From a virus, in IMG/VR virus record IMGVR_UViG_3300032084_000521, positions 1 to 20,875 of that record: a stretch of DNA of 20,875 bases. One strand, given 5' to 3'. The notes beneath the pieces are model-generated. The model searched no databases. It saw nothing but the letters and a program-made list of their open reading frames with translations, and had not been told where the DNA came from. Positions 1-8,932 of this stretch are shown here, one piece after another (within the stretch, counting starts at the first letter, position 1; each line of letters begins with the position of its first letter). Made by a program: the position numbers and the translations under genes.

Positions 1-3000
1 TAAATTAGTAGTGACTTTAACACCTACAATCGGAGAAGGATAAGTGTTCCAAAGATTACCTTTGAAGTCTATATCGTTGCCACCTGTCTTTTGACCACAA
101 ACTTCTCCGCTACCTACCATGTGGCGACCAATTGTAAATCCACCTTGTCCTACATCTCTGTCATCGAAATGGATGATGATTTCCTCATCAAGTGTAGAAG
201 GCAGGAAAGTGTTGTCATTAGCGAACTTTTGTCCGAATTGCCTGTAGAGTAACCTGATAGTGTGGTTATCTCCTCTGTGGTCAGTAAATCTCAAACCATA
301 CATGGGAGACTTGCCTATGTTTTCAGCCTTCATATCATCTGAAGGGATATAACCGTCACTGCTAGCCTGTACCGTAGTAGCAGTCATAGCGGTAGCAGCA
401 TTACTAGCATTACCATATCTCGATACGTTAGTAGTGCCATCGTTATCGAATCCCCACTTACTAAGGTCAGGTGCCCAACCGGGTATACCTGCTTGCGTTA
501 TACCACCAAAATTGATTCTAGCCTTGGCCTTTGTACCTACTCTCAGTCCGTCTACTAATACCGAAGCAGGGCTTTTTGTTTCAAAAGATTCATTCAACAA
601 AGTGTTAGCGTTTCTTCCGCTAACTAACTCTGTGTTAACAGTAGACATTACTGACTGGCTATCTACTCTATCTGCTCCTAAGTTCAAGTTGTTTAGTAAA
701 GCATCATCAGGATTTTCAGGTGGCAAATACTCCTTCAACGTGGTAATAGGTGCAAATGGTCTACCGAATCTGTTGATAGGCATAGGTGCAGGGTGCATAT
801 TCTCTCCAGTTATTTCGTCAGGTTGACACCAGTAATTCCTGAATCTACCACCGTGTCCTATTAGATACTGAGGCTTGTAAGCCGTCTGCGCTTTACTACT
901 GTCTAACCAAGTACAGAAATTACGACCAGCCGCACCGGGTATAGTAGAGTGGATGATAATTGAAAAGCCTTGATTACCGTCTGAATCTAATACGACTCTG
1001 CCTAAGTGAGCCCTCACATAACCCATGTGTGTTCCTCTATCATGGCTCGCAAATGCCGTGTCTACGTTCCAAAACGGAGAAGGGTCGTGAGTAGAGGCAG
1101 TCGTAGCAAAGTCAGCGTTCTGATGCACATTGGCAGGGTCGAATTCTTTTCTGCTACCTAGATACTGGTCAGCAGGTTTTCTAGCGTGAGTCTTACCGTT
1201 TTTAGCACCGGCTTGATTAATCAACCTAACAACTTCTCTTGCAGCCGATTCAATGTTAGTAACTCCGTCTTTGAGTGAAACCTCTCCCATATCGACAGTT
1301 AATCTTCTTACGAAATCCATCTTGGTCCAATGGTCTAGGTTATTCATTCTAGTGTCACTAAGAGACAATGTTGAATTTCTTATACCTTTCATGGCTAAGA
1401 ATGCAGGTACTACTCTTGTACCGTCAGGCGTATCGAAAAAGGTAGACTGCTCTCTGCTGGTATCGTCTATTTCCTGATGCTTCTCTAATGCGTCGGCTGG
1501 TAGCGTTACTGCGTTGTTGTTACGGTCAGTGTAACCGTTGGTAGCAGTATCATCCACTCCTCCTATGTGATGTTCCATGTGAACATTGAGTGCGTTAGAA
1601 TTCCAAGTAGACTTGTGAGCGTAACTCGCCTCTATGAAATCAGAGGCTTCGCTAGTGTTTAGCCTCTTATTTTGAGTTGGGAAACCTGCTGCTACGTCTA
1701 ACAATGAGCCTGAGCCGCTTACCGAGTTATCTATGTAACCTGTTTTGTTGTTATCCACTGTGCCTATACTAGCAGTAGCAGCACTAGACTGTACTTGCAT
1801 GTGCAAATCTTGGAATGCGATGAACTCACGGTCATGCTCTACATCATAAAGTAAAACTCTAGCATAGTCTTGAGTACACTGGTAAGGGTCTAAGTAGGCT
1901 ACTACAGGTGCAGTTTCGCTTAATCCCATGACATCGTAGTTCAACTCTATCGTTTTGTTGATGTGCTGCACTAAGTTCTGAGCAGTTTCTATACAACTAT
2001 CTCCAATCAGAAAATTTTCTATCGGAGTGCTGTCTCTAGGATTAGAGTCAAGTGAACCTTCTCCTCCATTAAACCCAGTCCAAACCTCCGCTTCGTTAAG
2101 CGTACCTCTGCTTTTACAGAATAATCCTTCAATAGCATGCGGATTAGTGTAATGCATGTTCATCCAAACAGTGTCACCTTGTCTTAATCCGCCGACGCAA
2201 TAAGGATGGGCCCATGCTCTGCTCAAGAAAGTCTCTTTCACTTTTGGATAAGTACCTGATGCAGTAGCGTACAAGTCTTCTACGTATATTTCATCACCAA
2301 CTGAAGGTGTAAAACCACTGTCAGGGCTAGTGATTGTAAGCACGTTATCTGACCTATTATTGTAGAATCCTCTAGTCACTGTACCACTGGCATTCTTCCA
2401 AGCCACTCTGAAATTGTAATCTGAATCAGGAGACTTTATCGGGAATAAACTAGCATCGTCTAGTGTTATAGAAGTGGCAGGGCTACCTGTGACCGATGTA
2501 ATCTTACCCCTAGGTCGCTTTGATTTAATCTTGGGCAAGTGAGGGTTAGAAGTAGGACCGGACCTTAGTTCAACTGCACTTACATACTGTTTCAATCCGT
2601 AATCTACGTTGCCACCTTGGGTCATTACATTTGAACGGTCGAAGTAGAAAGAACGGCGGTTTTCATAACCAGCACTAATCAAACTTGGATTGTCAGCCAT
2701 TCCGCTGTAATTCATATCTTGGTAGCCCGGTGCTGGTGATATATGAACGCCGACTCTTATGTCTCTCAAAAAGTGCTCACTGAAGGCATGGTCACCTCCT
2801 GAGTTAATTACAGTCAAGTAATGGTCAGTGGTATCTCTAGCACTGTAGGTTACCCATTCTCCGTTAGATAGGAAAGCCCTACGGTAACGTGCACTCCCGC
2901 CTAATCCAGCAACGTCTACAGGAGGAGCAGAGGGTATAGGGAATACGTTAGCATCTTCTACATAGATACGATAATTAGCAGAGTCGTAAGGTCTAGTTAC

Positions 3001-6000
3001 CTTTGTACCGCTACGATGAGTGTCGTTCTGTATAGCGTAAGAAAACGGTCCAAACAGTTCAGGGTCTTGAGGAGATATTGAATTAGGCCTGCGACCAACC
3101 GGACTTGGATTCCAAGAATGAGCAGTGTGGGTAGCATCTATGTGCAATTTCATACTGTTATTAGGTCCGGGGAATATACCTTCTTCCGGCCTATCGAAGA
3201 AGAATTGCTCAAACAAAGGTATCTCGACAAGCGCTCTCGTACTAGCGTACTGCGTACCCAACTGGTAGTCATGCTGAACAGTGTCAAGAGTTTGGAACAA
3301 CCTGTCATTGATAGTGGTCCCGTCATTACACATTGATTCTTCACTAAACTTGTCATCGACATGTAACAAACTACCTGTAGTTATACCAGTAGATGTAATC
3401 CAATCGCTCAATGAGGCCGCTTCCGAGCCATCGGCTAATACAAATTTACCTGAGCCTAAATGAGTAGACCCTGAATCAAATGTAAAGGTAGTACCTGTTT
3501 TACTAGTATACTCAGCACTAGCAAACCTCGTCTGCTCACCTTGATTACCTGCTATCGCTAAGTATATTCTACCTTTCTTAGGGAAACAGTAAGTGCCCCA
3601 AGACTGCAAATCGTCCGCTTTGTTGTTAAGCGGAGTAACTACCACTGTCGTACTAGTTGTAGAACTCACGGCAGTTTGACAATCTCTGCGAGTGTTCCAA
3701 GCCAGTCTGCTCAAAGGACTAGGGTCCCAACTCTCTTTGGTGTTTATAGCACCCTGACCCGGACCGCCCAGTGTCATTGTGACTACAGGAGCGCCCGGCA
3801 TTATTTCCTTAACAATGTGAGAATCAGGGGCCGCTGAACCTTTGACGTATACACTTGAAGAAGACAAGTCACTTACTAAACCGTGCGCTGTCATGATGGT
3901 GTTGCCACTAGCATCATCTGCAAAAGAAAGTACTCTACCACGAGAAACTAGGTTCTCTACACTTATGTGATTAGCCAAGTTACTACTAGAATTCAACTTA
4001 GACAGTAAGTTAAATCTCGCTTTGTCACTGGGCTGTATAATTAACTTGGTAACCCTACCACTACTTTTGTGCTCTATGATATCAAAGTACTCGTGTATAC
4101 AAGAACTCTGATTAGCGGTACCCTTGCCTATAATCTGAGGCTCTGTGAATAACTCATCTGAATCTACTAACGCTTCTCCTGTACCCCCGCCTATTGTGAT
4201 TGAGGCACTAGTCACTGCTGTGACAGTCCCTATATTCTTACCGTTTGCTTTGTATATTGAATTACCAACAAACACTACTGTCGTAGCATCAACGCCTGTT
4301 ACTGACATTGAACCGCTATGACCTGAGGCGTAGCCTGAGGAATTCTGTATTGACAATCCTATCCTTAACCGCTCTCCGTTAGTAGCGTTCTGATTTCTAA
4401 GCGAATCTGTTACAGAAAAGTCACCCAGCCTAGCCTTGTTACTTCTCACTATGACTCTGTGGAATACAGACTGTCTATCGTTAAGTTCGGTAGTGGCTAA
4501 CGAAATTGCTTGCGGAGTAGTTTGAGGCGAATCAGTTGAAGTCAAAGGTAGATAATTTTCAGGACACAAGTCTCTATTCAGTACGCTCTCAGCCACTTGC
4601 CCTTCGGAGTTTTCACCTTCTAAATCACCGTCTAAATAACCAAACATTTCAGGAGTGTCAAATCCAATTACTCCTCCAGCAGACAGTAGGCTCAGAGGTC
4701 CTTTTTCTAAAGAGGACCTAATTACGTCTAATATGGAAGTGGAACCTGTAACTATAGTACTGACTTTAGGTAGCGTCTTGCTCAATAAAATTTTAGGAGA
4801 GCGACTTGTCAGTTTTACGATTGCACCAGTTGTAGCAAGTGTGTAGAATGCAGAATCAACTGCGCTTGTAAAAGTCAAAGTCTTGGCAGAATAATTTATC
4901 GTCGCTACTATACTAGAACCAGCAGATGCTTTTGTTCCATTTATGTTTATGAGATTGGCTTGTATAATCTCTCCGTCATATCCAAAAGACTTGACGCTCT
5001 CTAATGTAAGAACAGTGTTACCACCGCTTATATTTGCAGTTAATCTTGAAGAAGAACCTGTGCCGAATTGACTACCGTTCAAATCCACTGCATTGTAGTG
5101 TAACTGTACAAAAGGAGCGTAATTATGCTCTGCTAAGTCAGGAACAGACAATATAGCAATTCGACTTTCTTTAGAAGGTACAACGTGCTTTATTGCTCCG
5201 CTTTCGTTATCAGAAGAAACAGACTTCAGCATAAACGGCTCTATGTCGAACGACACGCCTCCTACTGCTAATATGTCTCTTTGAGTATCATCTATGTCAG
5301 CCATTCCGTTTTCTATAACTTCTGTCACATATCCTCTGTTTGATATGGATGTCAGTTTAATGTCACCGTGGGTACTGTAACTTGATACCACGCTCTTTAC
5401 CGGTACAGTTGACCTTATATCAGAAAATTGAGAAGGGAAAGCGGCAGATATTACGTCACTACCTATGTCCAGTTTCTTTTCAACTTCGTGACTTTCTGTA
5501 GGCGGAAGCGTACCCATGAACGGATGGCTGGTCACATGGTTCAGTATATGCCTACCCGAATGACCTGCTAAAAACTGACTACCTACATTACTAGTACTAG
5601 CAGAAAATTTGTTGTATTCATGAGAATCAATCGCCATGCTTTGAGAGAACATTATACCGTTATTGCTGAAATCACTCTCGTCTATTATGACTTGACCTTG
5701 CCTTTGAGAAAACTGCGTACCTGTACCGTATGGCTGGAAATCATTACCGTTACCTGTATCTACTATGCAGTCGCCAGTTATTATGACAAATCTACCTGCA
5801 TCATGGTTCGCTAACGCTCCTCTTCTACCTGTGCTAGCGTTAGATGCGAAATCCAAGTGAATAGATTCTACCGTAACGGTACCGGCACTTGCATCTATTG
5901 ACATCAGCCTCAATCTTTCAGGAGACTTGTTAGTGGGCTTACCAGTGTTGAGATTGTAACCAAGAGGGTTAACAAGTATGTTGTAAGGTACTTTCGGTAT

Positions 6001-6927
6001 AGAAACAGTAGCAGATGAAGAAGAAGAGTAAACTGTGACGCTGTAATCACCACTACTGTAAGGACTGGTGGTAAAGTCTATCGATGTCAATCCACTTTGA
6101 CCACTTAGTTCGTCGACTAAAGTTTGAGCAGCACTCGTACCTATTGTGATTGTAGAACTAGCAGAAGTAGAGGCGGTTATTGCTGGAGTAGTGGTTATGG
6201 TTTTGACAGGAGATACAGGCTCTTCAAATCGCCAAAGCCCAATTGTGTTATCGCTTTTGACAGGAGCGTATTGCTGATAACCTGAAGGTAGTGCTCCAGT
6301 TGACCAATGAACGGCCTCTAACGTCCCTCTGAAATCACCACCCCTTCCTCCAAGATACATATGGTTCTGTTGAGTAACTAATTCATGCACCTCCTCTAAT
6401 TCCTGAGATACGGCTAAATCACCATTGACAAACATACTGATGGTCTTTCTATCAAATATGACTGTGACATTAAGTAACTCTCTGTGACCTTCGTTTAGAG
6501 CGCTTACATCATCCTTCTCTGCATCAGTGGCTAAATACGAATTGTGTAAAGCACTGTTACTAGGAAACTGTATACCTTCCCAATATGCTATTCTACCGTT
6601 AACTTTAGTCACTGGCCTAGCAGTGGACAACGTATAGATAGCGTCTCTACCACTGGCTTGATTTCTTAATCTGATTTCAAAAGTGGCTGGCGCAGGGCTA
6701 CTAGGGCTACCAACTGTAAGTCGCATTACGTTTTCTTGTTCAAATATGACTCCGCCGCAATCAGGTATGAACCAAGTTTCTAGCGTAAAAGAATTGATAG
6801 CAGTAGGTAATGCCGTTCTTTCTTCATTGTACACTCCGTGTATGTTTTTAGAATTGACTGGCACCAAAATGCTGTCGCTTATTCCATTGAACTTTATTCC
6901 ATATCCGGGGTCTATTGTCAATGTCAT
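1..6927 (-). CDS. Giant tail-tip/adhesion protein, N-terminal LamG-like domain, 3' end beyond window
   Basis: Reading the minus strand from ATG at 6927-6925, I followed one uninterrupted frame of 2309 codons to position 1, still open at the edge. The start lies one base after the TGA of the upstream gene, with an AGGTG element just before it. Residues about 10-215 look like a LamG/concanavalin-A-type lectin domain: FTLETWF near residue 47, then a beta-strand series with VTVIFDRKTISMFVNG and HMYLGGRGGDFRGTLEAVHW. The rest is Ser/Thr/Asn-rich and beta-rich, with no obvious coiled coil or membrane segment. A short beta module (GNSIYKANGKNIGTV, residues about 886-929) resembles ones in two other proteins of this operon. 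Position after the tail-tip paralogs suggests a central tail fibre, Tal-like protein or receptor-binding protein acting outside the cell. Family membership beyond LamG is not recognised. Ile is mostly ATA (15 of the first 22 Ile codons). Confidence 0.85.
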   Translation of the reverse strand, partial: MTLTIDPGYGIKFNGISDSILVPVNSKNIHGVYNEERTALPTAINSFTLETWFIPDCGGVIFEQENVMRLTVGSPSSPAPATFEIRLRNQASGRDAIYTLSTARPVTKVNGRIAYWEGIQFPSNSALHNSYLATDAEKDDVSALNEGHRELLNVTVIFDRKTISMFVNGDLAVSQELEEVHELVTQQNHMYLGGRGGDFRGTLEAVHWSTGALPSGYQQYAPVKSDNTIGLWRFEEPVSPVKTITTTPAITASTSASSTITIGTSAAQTLVDELSGQSGLTSIDFTTSPYSSGDYSVTVYSSSSSATVSIPKVPYNILVNPLGYNLNTGKPTNKSPERLRLMSIDASAGTVTVESIHLDFASNASTGRRGALANHDAGRFVIITGDCIVDTGNGNDFQPYGTGTQFSQRQGQVIIDESDFSNNGIMFSQSMAIDSHEYNKFSASTSNVGSQFLAGHSGRHILNHVTSHPFMGTLPPTESHEVEKKLDIGSDVISAAFPSQFSDIRSTVPVKSVVSSYSTHGDIKLTSISNRGYVTEVIENGMADIDDTQRDILAVGGVSFDIEPFMLKSVSSDNESGAIKHVVPSKESRIAILSVPDLAEHNYAPFVQLHYNAVDLNGSQFGTGSSSRLTANISGGNTVLTLESVKSFGYDGEIIQANLININGTKASAGSSIVATINYSAKTLTFTSAVDSAFYTLATTGAIVKLTSRSPKILLSKTLPKVSTIVTGSTSILDVIRSSLEKGPLSLLSAGGVIGFDTPEMFGYLDGDLEGENSEGQVAESVLNRDLCPENYLPLTSTDSPQTTPQAISLATTELNDRQSVFHRVIVRSNKARLGDFSVTDSLRNQNATNGERLRIGLSIQNSSGYASGHSGSMSVTGVDATTVVFVGNSIYKANGKNIGTVTAVTSASITIGGGTGEALVDSDELFTEPQIIGKGTANQSSCIHEYFDIIEHKSSGRVTKLIIQPSDKARFNLLSKLNSSSNLANHISVENLVSRGRVLSFADDASGNTIMTAHGLVSDLSSSSVYVKGSAAPDSHIVKEIMPGAPVVTMTLGGPGQGAINTKESWDPSPLSRLAWNTRRDCQTAVSSTTSTTVVVTPLNNKADDLQSWGTYCFPKKGRIYLAIAGNQGEQTRFASAEYTSKTGTTFTFDSGSTHLGSGKFVLADGSEAASLSDWITSTGITTGSLLHVDDKFSEESMCNDGTTINDRLFQTLDTVQHDYQLGTQYASTRALVEIPLFEQFFFDRPEEGIFPGPNNSMKLHIDATHTAHSWNPSPVGRRPNSISPQDPELFGPFSYAIQNDTHRSGTKVTRPYDSANYRIYVEDANVFPIPSAPPVDVAGLGGSARYRRAFLSNGEWVTYSARDTTDHYLTVINSGGDHAFSEHFLRDIRVGVHISPAPGYQDMNYSGMADNPSLISAGYENRRSFYFDRSNVMTQGGNVDYGLKQYVSAVELRSGPTSNPHLPKIKSKRPRGKITSVTGSPATSITLDDASLFPIKSPDSDYNFRVAWKNASGTVTRGFYNNRSDNVLTITSPDSGFTPSVGDEIYVEDLYATASGTYPKVKETFLSRAWAHPYCVGGLRQGDTVWMNMHYTNPHAIEGLFCKSRGTLNEAEVWTGFNGGEGSLDSNPRDSTPIENFLIGDSCIETAQNLVQHINKTIELNYDVMGLSETAPVVAYLDPYQCTQDYARVLLYDVEHDREFIAFQDLHMQVQSSAATASIGTVDNNKTGYIDNSVSGSGSLLDVAAGFPTQNKRLNTSEASDFIEASYAHKSTWNSNALNVHMEHHIGGVDDTATNGYTDRNNNAVTLPADALEKHQEIDDTSREQSTFFDTPDGTRVVPAFLAMKGIRNSTLSLSDTRMNNLDHWTKMDFVRRLTVDMGEVSLKDGVTNIESAAREVVRLINQAGAKNGKTHARKPADQYLGSRKEFDPANVHQNADFATTASTHDPSPFWNVDTAFASHDRGTHMGYVRAHLGRVVLDSDGNQGFSIIIHSTIPGAAGRNFCTWLDSSKAQTAYKPQYLIGHGGRFRNYWCQPDEITGENMHPAPMPINRFGRPFAPITTLKEYLPPENPDDALLNNLNLGADRVDSQSVMSTVNTELVSGRNANTLLNESFETKSPASVLVDGLRVGTKAKARINFGGITQAGIPGWAPDLSKWGFDNDGTTNVSRYGNASNAATAMTATTVQASSDGYIPSDDMKAENIGKSPMYGLRFTDHRGDNHTIRLLYRQFGQKFANDNTFLPSTLDEEIIIHFDDRDVGQGGFTIGRHMVGSGEVCGQKTGGNDIDFKGNLWNTYPSPIVGVKVTTNL

Positions 6928-6928
6928 A

Positions 6929-8923
6929 TCATACACCTATTACGAAGTCTGTGGCTACTAGAAGTAAACTGTATGCGTAGTAGTTGTTGCCAGCATCATA
7001 TCGCACATGAAGTTTCTCCGGCATTATCCTAATACCGCCGTCATTACCATGAGGATTGGTTTTCAAAGTTACAAAAATATCAGTAACCGAAGAGGTAACA
7101 AACCCTATCAAACTAGTTACATCATCTACTATACTACCGAACCACTCTCTGAGTATACTATCTTTATCTACACTGAAATCAGGCTTATTACCTCCGGCAT
7201 CTCCAGTCAGTAACAAACCGTGCATAGGCTCTGACGCAGCCCTATTATTGGCTATCGAGCCTTTTTCAGAGGCTGGTATTTCACCGAAAGTTAAGAAGAA
7301 GTTCCTAGCAATGCTAGTCACTCCTGAACTTGTAATAAGACTGTCATAGGGTATCTGTATACCAGTAAACAAGTCTCCTGAAGTCTTACTTGAATTTGAA
7401 ATCAAACCTATCAAATCCTGCGCTTTATCTCCCGCTGATTTATTAGCGAAGGAACTGAACGAGTTAGTTGAATTGTAAGACTCTATGAATTCAGATATAC
7501 CTTGACTGAATAACCTAGGGTGTTCTATTGACTTATCAGGTTTATAGATTTGCTCTATCATAAGCACTGCATTACTACGAGTTACTCTGAATGTAGTAGG
7601 TTGGCCGCTATTGAACAACTTACTGTCACCTTCAGGGTTGAGCCTAGTTGTTGTAAATGCAAGTAAATTATCACCTAGTTGAAACGCTGACTCTACTATT
7701 TCGGCTAAGTTAGCAGCAGGGCTACCACTTGCTGTCGCCAAGCCCTTGATGGGTATAGAAATCTCTATGTCATTATAGGCGGCATCACCTACACAAACGC
7801 CACTGCCTAAAGGTGCTGATGTAAATCTCCTAGAACTTTCATATTGAGGAGTAGCGCTACCTCCGGCTACTACGGGAGTTTTGGTAGCGTCGAAGATAAA
7901 CTTGATTCCGTAGTTATTGTCAGTACCTGCGGTGTACTCATCTGCATCAGGTAAAGAGCCAGTAGGTCCTCTACTAGGGTCTTCTAACCAGTAAGACGGT
8001 ACGAGTTTGATATACTCGTTATTCAGCAAATCTTCAATACCATCGTTACTTTTGTTGAGGGTTATTTCAGTACCTTCTAGCACGTCAGCCTCTATTTTTC
8101 TATCAAGCGTCAAAGTAATGTCAAAATTATCATTGGGTATGTCCACATAGCGAGCGTCTGTTACAAATCCCAAAAATTCGTTTTTGTAATTGAAACACTT
8201 AGGACTTGCATAAAGTCTGTCGTTAACGGATATAGCCACTGATAAAGCAGCAGTAAACGTAACACTGACACCAGTAACGCTTTGTACTATACCTAGTAAA
8301 TCACCGTTATCGTTCTCTATCCTATCACCTATGTTAATCAAGAGCGAAGGTATTACAGACACTCCGCCTACGGCTGCTGATATGTCTAGTGCACCTGTCG
8401 CTCCTATTGAATAACTATCTGTAAATTTTATACCAGTAATAATCCTAGTAGTCGGGTCTTCCGTAGGTTGACAGCCGGGATGACTGTAATCGTAAGTTCC
8501 GTCAACTACGTTAGATATTGTATCAGTAGAGTTTTTTCTCAAACTATTGGTCACGGTGTAAGTGTTTGTATAAAACACACGAGGTCCGTTAGAAGTAGCG
8601 TACTTTACCGGTTTGAAAGTAGAAGATGACTGAGTGGGCAATATGCTACCGAAGTTGATTATGGTTCTCATAGGAGTTACTGATAACAAATCCTCTGCGC
8701 CTGTAACTCCTGATATGTCAGCACCTTCATCATTTGACAATATACCATTTATTTCCATAGTAACTCTAGGTATGTTAGTATCGACAGATATTCTTTTGAG
8801 TACGTTGCCCGGTGTAGGGAAAGCACTTACGTTTCGGTCAACTGCTATGTCTATACTTTGTGCATCTAAATCTACAGATATCTCTCCGTCGTTGCCAGCA
8901 AGAAGTTTAATTGGTATAGTCAT
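6929..8923 (-). CDS. Tail-tip/baseplate protein B, paralog of the preceding gene
   Basis: A 664-residue protein starting at ATG 8923 behind GAGGTGAT, nine bases after the stop of its upstream neighbour. Residues 1-95 (PIKLLAGNDG, QSIDIAVDR, PRVTMEINGI) match the first ~90 residues of the neighbour in order and spacing. The C-terminal third again matches through SAGDKAQDLIGLI, GIQIPYDSL (about residue 520) and ARNFFLT. The centre differs: it lacks the LamG insertion and carries a short beta module, GDRIENDNGDLLGIVQSV, at residues about 197-241. The final residues (YYAYSLLLVATDF) parallel the neighbour's last strand. Position right after the tape measure suggests a distal-tail (Dit-like) or hub role, probably as a ring in the virion. 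I do not recognise an exact family, so this rests on synteny and paralogy. Confidence 0.8.
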   Translation of the reverse strand: MTIPIKLLAGNDGEISVDLDAQSIDIAVDRNVSAFPTPGNVLKRISVDTNIPRVTMEINGILSNDEGADISGVTGAEDLLSVTPMRTIINFGSILPTQSSSTFKPVKYATSNGPRVFYTNTYTVTNSLRKNSTDTISNVVDGTYDYSHPGCQPTEDPTTRIITGIKFTDSYSIGATGALDISAAVGGVSVIPSLLINIGDRIENDNGDLLGIVQSVTGVSVTFTAALSVAISVNDRLYASPKCFNYKNEFLGFVTDARYVDIPNDNFDITLTLDRKIEADVLEGTEITLNKSNDGIEDLLNNEYIKLVPSYWLEDPSRGPTGSLPDADEYTAGTDNNYGIKFIFDATKTPVVAGGSATPQYESSRRFTSAPLGSGVCVGDAAYNDIEISIPIKGLATASGSPAANLAEIVESAFQLGDNLLAFTTTRLNPEGDSKLFNSGQPTTFRVTRSNAVLMIEQIYKPDKSIEHPRLFSQGISEFIESYNSTNSFSSFANKSAGDKAQDLIGLISNSSKTSGDLFTGIQIPYDSLITSSGVTSIARNFFLTFGEIPASEKGSIANNRAASEPMHGLLLTGDAGGNKPDFSVDKDSILREWFGSIVDDVTSLIGFVTSSVTDIFVTLKTNPHGNDGGIRIMPEKLHVRYDAGNNYYAYSLLLVATDFVIGV

Positions 8924-8932
8924 TCTATCACC

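Noticed and set aside
3150-3362. A minus-strand 70 aa open frame
   Set aside because: It is an out-of-frame shadow inside the giant gene, which is uninterrupted across it.
6300-6900. Diversity-generating retroelement target in the LamG domain
   Set aside because: No reverse transcriptase or template repeat is present in the window, and I saw no near-duplicate DNA segment.
1-6927. Giant frame as the true tape-measure protein
   Set aside because: It is beta-rich with a lectin-like start and lacks the long helical, coiled-coil composition of tape measures.
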